This document shows positions 1 through 11,511 of a stretch of 64,000 bases of DNA, in pieces. The stretch comes from Gremmenia infestans (Eukaryota; Ascomycota; Leotiomycetes; Helotiales; Hamatocanthoscyphaceae): contig JAFEVB010000036.1 in assembly GCA_032629725.1 (NCBI GenBank), positions 682,001-746,000 on the forward strand, given 5' to 3'. The translations under genes and the position numbers were made by a program. Below the pieces are notes generated by a model. That model was not told where the DNA came from and did no database searches. It was given only the letters and a program-made list of their open reading frames with translations. Positions within the stretch are counted from its first letter, which is position 1, and each line of letters begins with the position of its first letter.

Positions 1-2114
1 TTTTACCTACCTGTGAAAAAGAAAAGTATGTTGAGATATATGCTAGATATCTTGTTCCAAAAAAAGACTTTTCGAGATATAAGTGAGTAAGTGAGTGAGT
101 GAGTGAGTCAGTCAGTCTTCAGCGAGAACTTGAACGGATGGAAAAGTTAAGATGGACAATCATGAATTGTGTATCTTGAGCCCACCAGCAGCCTCAGCCA
201 AGCTAGAACATCGGAAGGAAGATTCGAAGAAAGCCATCCATGCCGGCTGGCGTGCCCGGAGGAGCCAAGAGAAGGGTGGAAAGTGGAAGTGGCTTAGCTT
301 CCAGCCTAGCCGCACAACGGTGGAGTGGAGTGGGGGAGGTCAGCCCAAAGGGGCAAACTTCCAGAAGACAACGCGCATCCTTCTCTGCAAGCCGTAACGC
401 CACACAGAAGAAATATTCCGAGGGCCGCCCCTCATTGGTCGCTTGCAAGGGTAGACCGTAGATGAGATTGAAATATACGCCATGAGATGTGCCGTGCACA
501 ATGCGGTGCAGTGCAGTGCGGCGACTTGGCGAGAGGGGAAGCAAGGGGCCACATTAATGCATTCGTTTGACATATTGTTACTTGTAATACAAGAGACGTG
601 CGTGCCTCTTGTATGGTACATGCGCGACGGTAATCAAATATGGATTCCCTCGCATTCGGAATGAACGACATGAGATGAGGTTGAGGACGACAGGTGAAGT
701 GAGCTGATCTTCTATACAGTGTGATTGATGTTGGTGAGGGAGAGGTGGACTGAAGCGGCCTTTGTCCTATTGTCCTCGGCAGTTACGTAAAGTTTATTTA
801 TTCATTTTTTACTACTACTGTACCCTTTCTACACTCACCTCATTCAAAGTTCAACCTCGGGACGGGTGTTTTGAGAACCCCTCATCTGCTGAGGTGAGGG
901 TTGGTGTTGGGTGCACAGAGTGATCTCCAGCTACACTGCCTATTCTTTCACGCACCATTGGGTGTCACCAGCTTTGCACTGAATTACTTTGTACATTGCA
1001 AGGTTCTCCAGGGTCCCGATTATTACTTCGTAAATAGTACCTTAGCTCCTTGAGATCTGACAGCATGAAAACACACACGCTTGCATCTAACACGGCGCTC
1101 TGGACAAATCAGAGTCAATTAGACCCCGGCCTGGGAAAGAACGTCGATGCATGTTGCCTGTTTAGTTTCGTATACATGACTTCTTGGGGCGCCCTCTTTC
1201 TCGAAATGGTCCTAGTGTTTCCTTCTAGAACATTTCCCTCTGTAGCCAAGCTAGACTATACCCCTGCCTAGTTAGCACCAGCTGGTACTGTAGCTATCAA
1301 ACTCTATACGTACAGAATTCACCCTACCGAGCCTACCTGACTCTACGGTGGCAAAACCCTTCCCGCATCTCATGATAAAGCCGCGGGCAAAAGCTAAAAT
1401 ATACCTGGTTTCGCCGTTCTGCTTAGATCTATCAGTTCCCGAACCTCATCTCGACGGTTTCTAAAATAAATATGGATTTGTCCGGGGATGATATGTCACG
1501 TCCAGCCTCCTCTCACAGTCAAGCCTTCTGATTGGTTGATATGCCTCAACTGACGAGCGGGCGCTACCCTTATCTGTGGATCTGTGGATCAACGTAATAT
1601 GAGACAGCACTACCTAGGTACGCCCGGCAAATGTTGACATGGGTACCTAGGTAGGTATTTGTCCTGCTTGCATTGCTTGGGTATAGGTCGACGCTAGTCT
1701 CACGGGCTCGGCCATGCCGTGCAACCTGGCCTGCTACTCCGTTCTCGAGATAGGCCTAACTCGAGATAAAAGAGTTGAGGAGTCGAGGAGGATCATCAAA
1801 GGGACTCCCGACATGCGTCTGTGTGGCGGCAAATCTTGCGCTAAGAGGTGTACGGAGTAGTACGTACGGGGGGGTAGGTACACTTGAGTTCCCACTAGAC
1901 CGCTACGAGTTGCTACCCAGGTGAATGTGTTCGCCGGTGAATAATGAATACTTAAGTTGTCGCGTACCCAGCCTTGTTCCGATCTCTCTCCTCATTCCAC
2001 TCCATTCCATCATCATCACTTCCTCACTCAAAGTGTAGAGGCGACTCACTCTTCGACCCGACTCCCTCTTCTTCACTTCGGTATAGTGTGTCAGTCGGAT
2101 ACACAACCTCCATC
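1..2114. other. Upstream intergenic region
   Basis: No convincing gene is visible. The short open frames here have no family motifs and no plausible splice continuation. The region holds a GTGA/GTCA tetranucleotide tract near 82-117 and two copies of a TACCTAGGTA-type word at 1611-1620 and 1642-1656. A pyrimidine-rich stretch at about 1980-2075 lies just before the permease start and is probably its core promoter and 5' leader. Confidence 0.6.
82..117. repeat. GTGA/GTCA tetranucleotide microsatellite
   Basis: A run of GTGA units passes into GTCA units (about 36 bp). It is seen directly in the sequence and has no gene association. Confidence 0.85.
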
Positions 2115-3825
2115 ATGGACACCAAAGAGAAATACGATAGCGATGTCTCGGGCTCTCCACCACCAGAGGGCGATCTCGAGACGGGCGAGACTAACCAGCT
2201 GTCCAAGACCTTGAAGGGAAGACACATGCAAATGATCGCCATCGGTGGTTCTATTGGAGCTGGTCTGTTTGTTGGTTCGGGTTCTGCTCTACACTCGGGT
2301 GGACCAGGTTGGTTGGTTATTGATTTCATGATCACGGGTTTCATGTTGCTGCTCACGGTCAACGCCATGGGCGAGCTTGCTGGTATGTCATGATTTGAAG
2401 AGAAAGACAACAAGCAGATCAAATTCTAACTCACTATTAATAGCTCTCTACCCTGTCGCTGGTTCCTTCTACAACTACTCGGTCCGCTTCATTGACCCCG
2501 CGTGGGGTTTCGCCATGGGCTGGAATTATGCTATGAACTGGCTAGTCGTCTTGCCTTTCGAACTCACAACCGCTGGTATCACCATAGCTTTCTGGACCGA
2601 CCCAAATGATACTGGGACCCCATCCATCAACGTCGGTGTCTGGATCACTATCTTCTTGGTGCTTGTTTGCGCTATCCAATTCTTCGGTGTCAAGGGTTAT
2701 GGTGAGGTCGAATTCATTCTCGGTCTGATCAAGGTTATCGCTGTCATTGGTTTCATCATTCTGGGTATAATCATTGATTGTGGTGGCGTACCTACCGATA
2801 CCAGAGGCTACATTGGAGCCCACTACTGGCACAAACCAGGCGCGTTCCGCAACGGTTTCAAGGGTTTCTGCTCAGTCTTCGTCACTGCTGCTTTCGCTTT
2901 CGGTGGAACTGAGTTGGTCGGTCTTGCTGCTGCAGAGTCCGCCAACCCAAGAAAGACCATCCCCAAGGCTACCAAGCAGGTGTTCTGGCGTATCACCTTG
3001 TTCTACGTCCTCGGTCTTTTCCTCCTCGGTCTCATTGTCCCATCTGACAACGAGAACCTCTCCAGCGCATCCGGTGGAAACACTCGATACTCTCCATTCG
3101 TCCTGTCTTTCCAACTCGCAGGAATCAAGATCCTCCCCTCCATCTTCAACGCCGTCATTACCATCTCGGTCATTTCGGTCGCCAACTCTTCCATTTACGG
3201 ATCTACTCGTACCATCCAAGCTCTTTCCGCCCAAGGTATGGGACCCAAGTTCCTAGCCGCCGTTGACAAAAAGGGACGTCCTTACTGGGTTGTTCTCATC
3301 GGTCTCCTCTTCGGCTGCCTCGCGTACATCAACGAGGCCAAGCAAGGAGACGTCATCTTCGACTGGCTGCTGGCTCTTTCCGGGCTCTCCAACTTCTTTA
3401 CCTGGGGCTCCATCTGCTTGGCACACATCATGTTCCGCAAAGTCTGGTACATGAACGGCCGCACTACCGACGACTTGCCATTTGCTGCCATCTTCGGCGT
3501 CACGGGCTCCTGGATCGGTCTCTTCCTGAACTGCATCTGCCTCGCAGCTCAGTTTTACATTGCCCTGTTCCCAATCGGTGGAGACCCTCCAAGCGCCAAC
3601 GCCTTCTTCCAAGCTTATCTCGCGGCGCCGATCGTCATTGCCTTCTTCGTTGCCTACAAGCTCTGGTACAGGCAATGGTCCTTCGGTGTGGATTTCAGCG
3701 CTATCAAGATCGATGAGGGGCGCCGTGACTACGACATGGCTGCCTTTAACGAGGAGATGCGTCTAGAGCGTGAAGAGCAGGCGCAATGGCCGACGTGGAA
3801 GAAATATTACAACAAGGCTTTTTAG
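2115..3825 (+). CDS. Amino acid permease (APC superfamily, YAT family)
   Basis: Two exons, 2115-2382 and 2444-3825, encode 549 residues. The 61-bp intron has gtatgt, ctaac and ag signals and joins the frame as ...ELA|ALYPVAGSF. The short hydrophilic N-terminus is followed by the family motif GGSIGAGLFVGSG near residue 44, then about 12 hydrophobic segments (for example the runs near residues 70, 125, 160 and 360). The tail ends in aromatic and basic residues, as in fungal plasma-membrane amino acid permeases. It should be a proton symporter importing amino acids at the plasma membrane. Its length matches Gap1/Agp-type proteins (about 550-600). Substrate range cannot be read from sequence. The ATG at 2115 follows a CT-rich leader, and an in-frame ATG further upstream has no family-like sequence. 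Confidence 0.93.
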
Positions 3826-4536
3826 ATTTTAGCGTGCGTGCGTGAATTGTATGCATGGGCTGGATGGATGGTTGGTGTTGTCGGTTGTATGATTTGGGAA
3901 ACTTGGCTGCATAAACATTGGCATTGGCTGGCTGGCTGCATATAGACTTGATCGATTGATGTTTTTAAAACGGATATACCCCTAAAAACATAATGAACTG
4001 TTTCATCAAACATACCTAACATCTTCCTATTCGGTTTCACTTGAAATATGCCTTGATTGAATCATAACATCGAGATTTTGAAGCATGTTTCTTCTACTCC
4101 TTCTTACTTTCACACACATTTGAATTACTCCTTACAGTATCAACCCCAGCTCCCCAACCTAGCCCACCGCCTACCTACCTACCTTCTTCTTCAGGTCCCC
4201 CGCTGCCTTCCCCCATCCATCTCACGGCGCCGTGACAAACGCAAACAACAAGCAGCAATAAGCAGCAGTAGCGCGGGTACTCGTAGTGGGAAAGTGTGGG
4301 GTAAGTGAGCTACTGCACCCCGCATTACAATTATGTAATGAACCAGATCAGATGCCTATCCTGTCTACTCTGCACCTGCACCCACCCCAGTCTAGTGCAA
4401 AAGAGATTGATTAATTAGTTTAGGTAGGTAAATAGTAATAGTGGAAGAAAGCGGATTATTGATACAGGTACCTACGGAGAGAGAAACTACCACCTCAGGT
4501 AGCTTGTAGGGAGGGGGCTGGGCGGGGGGATTTTCG
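3826..4536. other. Intergenic region, nothing recognised
   Basis: This is the 3' flank of the permease followed by C-rich and repetitive small words. A short open frame at 4057-4308 has low-complexity content and no motif. Short TAGGTA and AGGTACCT words occur near 4430-4475. Confidence 0.5.
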
Positions 4537-5053
4537 ATGGAGACTCTATTCTACCACTCACGCTATGATGCGGTAAGATTCTCTGCTTTTGTGCCCCTTG
4601 CCCGAGTCAAAGCTAATACATGTCAGGCGCGGGAGATCTTTGATAAAGGACAGTTCTGCTTGTGCAGGGAGAAATGGCTCGAGCTTCTGGAGTATGCATA
4701 CGTGCCCCGGATCACAAGATTCGAAACATTTCAATTGCTAGCTTGTTGATGCTCCCCCCACAAAGCGGAGCTGTTTCTGGAGAACGCACTCGCTGTGTGT
4801 GACGAGGTATGTTGAACAGGTTTTGGGGCTTTTCGTATTTGGTCTAATTGAATGATAGATGGTATCAACGACCGGCCCGATATTGCGCGAAGAGACCCAG
4901 AAGATGCTTTAATATGTTGAGGATCAGATAACAGCTGCCAACGGGGAGGCGTTTGGACAGATCCAGGAACTCGAATATGACAAGGAAGAGCATGAAGTCG
5001 AAACTCCGGCGAGGAACATATGCTTCAAGGTGAAGAGGAATCGGGCTATGTAG
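4537..5053 (+). pseudogene. Decayed gene of an unidentified fungal family (two internal stops)
   Basis: Three exon-like blocks stay in one phase: 4537-4572, 4627-4806 and 4859-5053. They are separated by gt..ag introns of 54 and 52 bp. The conceptual protein contains AREIFDKGQF, then LELLEYAYVPRITR, then KAELFLENALAVCDE, and a Glu-rich end. From memory this resembles short helical-repeat proteins that are multicopy in Leotiomycetes, a weak assignment. The frame is interrupted by TGA at 4747-4749 and TAA at 4910-4912, before a final TAG at 5051-5053. Conserved phase across two introns despite the stops is why I call it a pseudogene rather than noise. Unusual splicing that avoids the stops is not excluded. 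Confidence 0.55.
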
Positions 5054-5965
5054 GAATAATAACAAGCAGCACATCCAACATAAAGTCAGACCTAAAAATC
5101 GCAATGAACCAACTTCAGTGTGATCCCAATGACGTAGCTATTATTTTTAAATAAAAAACCCCCCAAACATATCAGGAACGGCCTTTAAAGATTCCATGCA
5201 GCGATCTCTCCCAGGAAAACTTCTAGAATGTCTAGAGAAATTGGAGGTCCTAAATTTGGCTAGCAGGCACTTGCGGGTTCGTGCAGAACAGGAAGAGGGC
5301 TTAATGCTTGGCCAATATCTTGATGCTTTCGAGATGAGAAGCAGTTGGAACGATCGGCCATCGACTATGTCTAGGACTGTCTTAACCTCTTGATACCGCT
5401 TGTGATAGTGCTTAACGTAGAGGAAGTAATGACGCAAATCAATTTCCAAGACCAAGACAAGAATGTATTTAGATTGCAGTGAGATTGAGGGGTTCAGACG
5501 GGGACCACGCACCAACGTCTTCCTTCTTCCTGCAGCCGACAGTGGCTTGTATCCTTCGGTATAGGCCGTATTAGTTTCCCAATTCACTAAACTGACATCA
5601 TGTTTCCCTGGCAGGATGGTAGCATTCTGATTCTAGGTCTTCTCTGCTTCATAAGAGGTTCTTAGACTGTTATCTGTTAAAAGAGGCTTTATAGGTAGTC
5701 TCACCACCGTGGGCAGGGTAGTCATGTGAGTATATATCCTCCTTGACCCAGCATCACCAACATCCTAGGTATCCTCTCTTTAATTAATGTGAATCAAATA
5801 TGTGTTAGTAGGAACTTACAAAGACGTATATCTATTATATCCTCAGTATGGCAGGGCAGGAGTCTTGATATTCACGGTTTTAGTACGGCGCTAAGCACAA
5901 GAAGCTTAGGGGTCATTCCTAGTGTCATGCAGTAGTGACGTTATTTCAAGCATGCTGATAATTAG

Positions 5966-5970
5966 CCAAT
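5966..5970 (+). promoter_or_regulatory. CCAAT box upstream of the Rieske/AIF gene
   Basis: AGCCAATCACAGC lies about 220 bp before the start codon. This is the usual core for the fungal CCAAT-binding (HAP/CBC) complex, which regulates mitochondrial and iron-related genes. Function is inferred from sequence and position only. The same 12-mer AGCCAATCACAG recurs near 14,995. Confidence 0.45.
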
Positions 5971-6097
5971 CACAGCTCTGCAGTTTCAAAGACCACCCCC
6001 TGTCAGCGCCACATCTCCCAATCAGATCATCATTGACCTTCGACATCCCTCTGGTAATATGCCACCACTCTTCACCACACCCCACTGACAACAAGGT

Positions 6098-6180
6098 AGC
6101 TCTCCCTCTTCATCACCACTACCCATTCTTCTTCCATTCTCCTCCACTCTCCACTCTCCACTCTTCCTCCCCTCTCCACA
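6098..6180 (+). promoter_or_regulatory. Pyrimidine-rich core promoter tract
   Basis: An almost uninterrupted C/T tract of about 80 bp (repeated CCACTCT units) ends eight bases before the ATG at 6188. Such CT tracts mark transcription starts of well-expressed fungal genes. Confidence 0.5.
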
Positions 6181-6187
6181 TTGTTTT

Positions 6188-7985
6188 ATGTTCTCTCTAA
6201 AACTTCCGGCAAACACTGTACTTCGACAGTTTCTCCATCAAGCTCCACCCCGCAATCTCGGCATTATACAAACGTTTAGTACTACGTCACGAATCATGGC
6301 TCAAGAATACAAGCTCAAAGGCCTCACCAGCCTCGATCTGAAGTCTGGCGAGAAGAGAGAAGTTGAAGTTGAGGGTATCGACGAGGGAAAGGTGCTGCTA
6401 CTGAACGTAGGGGGAAAGACTTCCGCCTTGGGAAGCAAGTGTACCCATTATGGAGCTCCGCTGGTAAAGGGAGTTCTGACTGGTGATGGAAGGATTACTT
6501 GCCCATGGCATGGAGGTAAGTCCACAATCCAATCCGAAAATACTGTTGCTAATTTGAATAGCTTGCTTCAAAGCTTCAAACGGAGACATCGAGAATGCAC
6601 CTGCCATCGATGCCCTACCCTCCTTCCAATTGTCCGAAAAGAATGGTGGAGTCTACATCACTGGTGAACAACAAAGCATCAAGGGCAGCCGAAGAAAGCC
6701 AAATATCAAGATCACAGGAACTGCGGGTTCAGAGAAGGTCGTTATTGTTGGTGGAGGAAGTGGAGCTCTTGGAACATTGGAAGCACTTCGCGAGAATGGC
6801 TTCAAGGGAGCAATTACATTGATTGGCAGTGAAGGATACCCCCCAATCGACCGGACCAAGCTATCGAAAGCTCTCATCGACGACCCATCCAAGATTGCTC
6901 TTCGAGATGAAGCCTGGTTCAAGGAAGGCTCAATCAACTATGTTAATGATGAGGTCACTGATGTTGACTTTTCTGCCAAGAAAGTTACAACAAAGGGAGG
7001 AAGCTCATTCCCATACACGAAGCTGGTCTTAGCTACTGGTGGATCTCCCAAGAGTCTCCCCCTACCAGGTTTCAAGGAACTGAGCAATATCTTTCTCCTT
7101 CGCACAATCCCACATGTTAAGGCTATTCTCGGAGCTATCGGAGATAAGAATAAGAAGATCGTTATCATCGGAAGTTCTTTCATTGGCATGGAAGTCGCTA
7201 ATGCTGTCGCCAAAGATAACGATGTTACAGTTGTTGGAATGGAAAAGGCTCCCTTGGAGAGGGTCATGGGTGAGGAAGTCGGTAGGATCTTCCAAAAGAC
7301 CCTCGAGAAGAACGGCGTAAAGTTCAAGCTCAGCGCTGGTGTCGAAAAAGCCGTTCCTTCAAAGTCCAACTCGTCAAATGTCGGTGGCATTCTCCTCAAA
7401 GACGGCACAACCCTCGAAGCTGATCTCGTGATCCTCGGCACTGGTGTCGGGCCAGCCACCACCTTCTTAAAGGACAACAAAGCTGTGGAGCTACAGAAAG
7501 ATGGTTCTCTCAAGACTGATGAGAACTTCGTTGTCTCGGGCCTGAAGGATGTTTACGCCATTGGTGACATCGCTACCTACCCATACCACGGCCCCGGTGG
7601 TGATGGTGCGCTGACACGCATCGAGCACTGGAATGTAGCTCAAAACGCCGGCCGTGGAGCAGCAGCTCACATCGTCGACCCATCTGCACCTCCAAAGGCA
7701 TTCATCCCAATTTTCTGGTCAGCACTCGGAAGTCAGCTGCGCTACTGCGGTAACACCGTAAATGGATGGGACGATTTGGTTCTCACTGGGAGCCCTGAAG
7801 AGGCAAAGTTCGTCGCGTATTATACAAAGGGCGAGACAGTGGTTGCGGTAGCGAGTATGCAGGTTGATCCAGTTATGGCACAGTCTAGTGAACTGATGCG
7901 GAGGGGTAATATGCCGAGTAAGAGTGAGTTGAAGAAGGGGGTTGATCCGCTTAGTATCAGCGTGCCGGCTGAGTTGACGATTTGA
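6188..7985 (+). CDS. Rieske-domain AIF-like FAD/NAD(P)H oxidoreductase (AIFM3 type)
   Basis: Two exons, 6188-6515 and 6562-7985, encode 583 residues around a 46-bp intron. Residues 1-36 are basic, hydroxylated and acid-free, a probable mitochondrial presequence; a second Met at 37 (6296) could give a cytosolic form. An N-terminal Rieske [2Fe-2S] domain has both ligand pairs, Cys85-x-His87 and Cys105-x2-His108, in CTHYG and CPWHGACF. A pyridine nucleotide-disulphide oxidoreductase domain follows, with the FAD motif GGGSGALG, the NAD-binding GSSFIGME and the closing VYAIGDIA. The intron splits the second Rieske motif and its removal restores HGACF. The order Rieske then FAD/NAD is that of AIFM3/AIF-like proteins, implicated in redox balance and apoptosis-like death. 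The electron acceptor is unknown. Confidence 0.93.
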
Positions 7986-9212
7986 GGACTGTTGATGTGA
8001 CGGAATGAATATCACGAATGAGAAATGATCAGATTTTTGCAGCAAAATCTTATACAAACAAAAGAGAAATATCCTCTACTAATTCCCAGTCGAAAAGCAT
8101 GACATTTTTTTCGATTTTAAGAAGCAAAAGGTTCACAGCGCCTATTACTGTACAGCCCAGCTACGTTCCCTAAGAATACCCAAGCATGCTTCTATTCTGG
8201 CAGCAGCGGTACAAGAAAGGGAATCACTCCTAACCATACCGTCCATACTAGCGACATGCCGCGTAAAGTAACTTGAGAACTGCTTATGCTTATTTCGTTC
8301 TATATAGTACCTTAGGGAAGGATAAACTGGGGTGCCGGACCGGCCCGGCAATTGTCACCGCACTGTACGTTCAAGGATCCGTGCACTACGTGTACTAGGG
8401 AGGGGAGGGATGGGATTTCTAGAAGATGACGGAGAAGATTAATGAAAAAAAATAAAATATTCTACTTTGCTATACGGTACTTACCTTGCCGTATTTTTTG
8501 CGTCTATTTTTAATAGGTATTCTAAGCTCTCAACTAATTACCTTTGAGGGACTGTGGAGTTTGAAAGATGGATCGCAGTAAGGGAAAAGAACAGGCTGCT
8601 TGAGTATGGGTAAACGTGGACTTGAGTAGAGTAGAGTAGAGTAGAGTAGAGTAGAGTAGAGTAGAGTAGAGTAGAGTAGAGTAGTGTAGTGTAGAAAAGA
8701 AAACCAGAAAGCAATCAGATTTCACCTTGAGCGAGCTCGCGCACGATGCAGAATAGAGTATAGAAGGGAGTGAGATGCAGGCAGTGGGTCTGAAGGCTGC
8801 TGGGAGTATAGTGGAGATAAAGCATGCTTTCACCCCATCGCTTAGCTTGTACAGTTAAGCAAACCACGGGGATAGCGTGTGGAGTTGTAAGAACGAGAAT
8901 TCCTTGTAGGATGTGAGACGTTAATAAGTCTTATGTTGTATTTAGCTCTGTAAGGCTTTGACACCCTGGACTTGGACCTGGCCAAGTTTGAAGAACAATA
9001 CAAATTGTATTTCATCAGGATAGAGATCTGAAATCATTAAGTTAAATTTAAATCCTAAATGCAAGCAGTATCAATCTAACATCACGGGGTATTCCATTCC
9101 ATCCATGCCGAACTCCAAATATCTCATATCTCATGCATATCCAACAAATGAAAGGGCTATATATAAAGAATGATTTCCACCCATGTACGGTCATTACCAT
9201 TTGTTGGTAAGC
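7986..9212. other. Intergenic region with microsatellite
   Basis: This is a convergent interval between the Rieske/AIF gene and the minus-strand coiled-coil gene. A minus-strand frame at 8534-8833 is generated by a GAGTA repeat and is not a gene. Nothing else is recognised. Confidence 0.6.
8624..8693. repeat. GAGTA pentanucleotide microsatellite
   Basis: Twelve perfect GAGTA copies (8624-8683) are followed by two GTGTA variant units. It is seen directly. The unit is not a multiple of three, so it would frameshift if coding, in line with its intergenic position. Confidence 0.95.
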
Positions 9213-11511
9213 TCAACCTGGCGCTTCACCTTCCATTAATACCTCCCTCAATGCTTCATGATCCACTGTAGTTGGTTCAACGCTACTCGGTGTTCTCTCC
9301 GCCCTTTTCACGAAGCCGGGTATGGGTCCTTTCTGGTTGATACCTGGTGGTCTTCCGAATGTCGCTTTCAACGGATCGACGGGTGTGCTAACTACTCTCT
9401 GCTGAGTCCTATTCGGCGCTCTCAGATTCTCGGATGATTTCGCAGGACTCATGCCCCAGCGGCCGAAGACCCAGCCACCAAGCTTGCCGCCAAGACCAGT
9501 GGAGGGACTTTCGCCCGAGTTCGAAGAGTTGATGGAACGAGCGTCAGAATTGTTCTGGCGGATGCTGGAACGGAGGTATGCGGAGCTATCATGGCCCTGG
9601 CGCGAAAGCGTCGGACGCGCCGTAACCATTGTATCAACGGTAGCCATGGAAGCAGGTGCCCCGAGCCTTGATCGTGGACGAAGCATTGCATTTCCCCGCG
9701 TGATGGTGAACTGTGATGGGCGAGATTTCAAGGTGTGAATGTCGATTCCGGATATGGATAAAACGGATTCATGCGAGTTGGAGCGTCGAAGTGATGGTTG
9801 GAAGGATGGATTCCAAATGTCGTTGTCTTCCTGCATATAATCGGAATCCCGGGACGTATCAGAAGGAGTGATGCCGGCGTCTAGTGGAGGTATGCCAGGT
9901 GTTTCTAGGTTTCCGATTTCTTCGACGTCGTCATCTTCTTCCTTGATCACATTATCTGGTCGGAAGTTGGAAGGAGGTATGAAACTCCTAGTTGACACTT
10001 CTGATCCCCGTTTACGGTGACGGATTGGTTGAAATTGTGGTGACATTGGATCGATACTTGACCCAGGGGAGGTGGGACGAGATGAATCGACATCAAATCC
10101 TCTATCAAACAATGTGCTGTTCCTGTACATCGATTGAGGCGAACTTGGTACAGATGACGGCGCGAAATCCGACATATGACCAGATTGCACCGACCAGCGA
10201 TGATTATTCGGGGTTGTTGGTATAGTGACGGCTGTTTGAGAAAGGATCGCGCTGGCAGTATCCTGGTTCCTGGGTGTGTTTGGAGACTGAGCATTTCGCG
10301 GCGGAGTGAAGAGTGAAGTATTAAGAGATGTTCTCTTCTTTTTGGGGCGAATCTCTTTCTTCGGAACATGATAATGGTGATGGATGTGGAGCTCCTGTGA
10401 TATGATGGGCGGTGGGTCGGGCATTTCTTTTGAAGCAAGCTCTGCCCTCAGAGTCGATGGTCCGCTAACATCCTGGGTGCCCTCAAGAGGTTGATGCAGC
10501 TCGAGTTGCAGCCGTAATTCTTCTACCTCATCGTTCGAACTTTGCAGCATCTCCCGCAGTTCCATGATTCCCATCTGCAAGTTCGCATTATCCTGGAGGA
10601 TATCCTTGACGAAATGTGACACGACGTTACTACCATTCTTTCCATGACCTGTCGTGGCCGCTGCAGCCTTTAGTCGTCCCGCGGCGGTGTCTAATTCCCT
10701 CTCAACCGTTCGCTGTCTCTCCATGCGACCAAGAACCTCGACATGCCGCTCTCTTTCATCCCTTGCTTCGCGTTCTATCCTCTCCAACTGGTCTTGTAAA
10801 TCGCATAGACCCCTCTCGGCTTTCTTCCATCTCTGTATCGCAGAACGTTCTTCGGCTTCTGTCTTCGTAACCGTCCTCTGCAACAAGTCTTGCTCTTGTT
10901 CCAAGGCCGCCAACTGGATTTCGAGCTCAAGAGTCCGCGATGCCAGCCCCTCTAAACGTCGCAACTCTTGCCGTGTTGACTGAAGTGTGTTCTCGAGAGA
11001 TTTGATGTGCAGTTCCGAGCCTGACACGGTTGTATTGAGTGTTTCCAACTGATCTAACAGGCCGCGATTCTCGATACTGGTTTTCTCATTCATGGTTTCC
11101 AACTCCCTCTTATCACACTCAAGTCTCTCAATAGTTGAATTCATATCCAGGCGATCGCGCTCGGCATCTTGCATATACTGCTCATGTCTAACTAGAAGAG
11201 CCTGTAGAGCAAAAGTCAGTCCCTTCGACATCTTGCCTGTACGTACTTATTTGAAATAGAAAGCAATGCAGAAAAGATGCACTCCAGGGGTAAAGACCTT
11301 TCAATCTCCACCCGAGACAACGAGGAATGTGACCTACCTGGCCTAGCTGAGCAGCAGTATGAACTTCTTTTTCCAAATCATCTAGCGCGATGCAATTATG
11401 TTTTAGAAATGCGCAATCACTTCTTCCACAGCAGCAGTGGAGATCGGGCCTCGTCGAGGCACCAGCTGGAATGCGGCCTATCAAGGCCTCGAGATTCTCG
11501 TCCTCAGCCAT
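9213..11511 (-). CDS. Coiled-coil fungal protein with N-terminal Cys cluster
   Basis: Two exons on the minus strand, 11511-11338 and 11201-9213, encode 720 residues. The 136-bp intron closes in phase 0 (...AAQLGQ|ALLVRHEQY). Residues about 25-40 contain a compact Cys-rich stretch (HCCCGRSDC). Residues about 60-300 form a long, highly charged heptad-like coiled coil. A disordered Ser/Pro-rich half follows, with a His-rich HIHHHYHVP element and a basic KKEIRPKKKR patch. The architecture suggests a cytoskeletal or spindle-pole/cortical adaptor, but I do not recognise the family and assign no function. An in-frame ATG at 11625 would add 38 residues; 11511 is preferred because the protein from there is hydrophilic and ordered like its continuation. 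Confidence 0.8.

Larger units (their letters stand above)
5054..6187. other. Intergenic region before the Rieske/AIF gene
   Basis: Minus-strand and plus-strand open frames at 5147-5587 have no recognisable motif or splice partner. The last 250 bp hold a CCAAT box and a long pyrimidine tract that form the likely promoter of the next gene. Confidence 0.5.

Noticed and set aside
5147..5587. 146-residue minus-strand frame
   Set aside because: Composition is not convincing, no motif, and it lies in a decayed region; probably chance.
8534..8833. 99-residue minus-strand frame with a repeated LLYST pattern
   Set aside because: It is translation of the GAGTA microsatellite.
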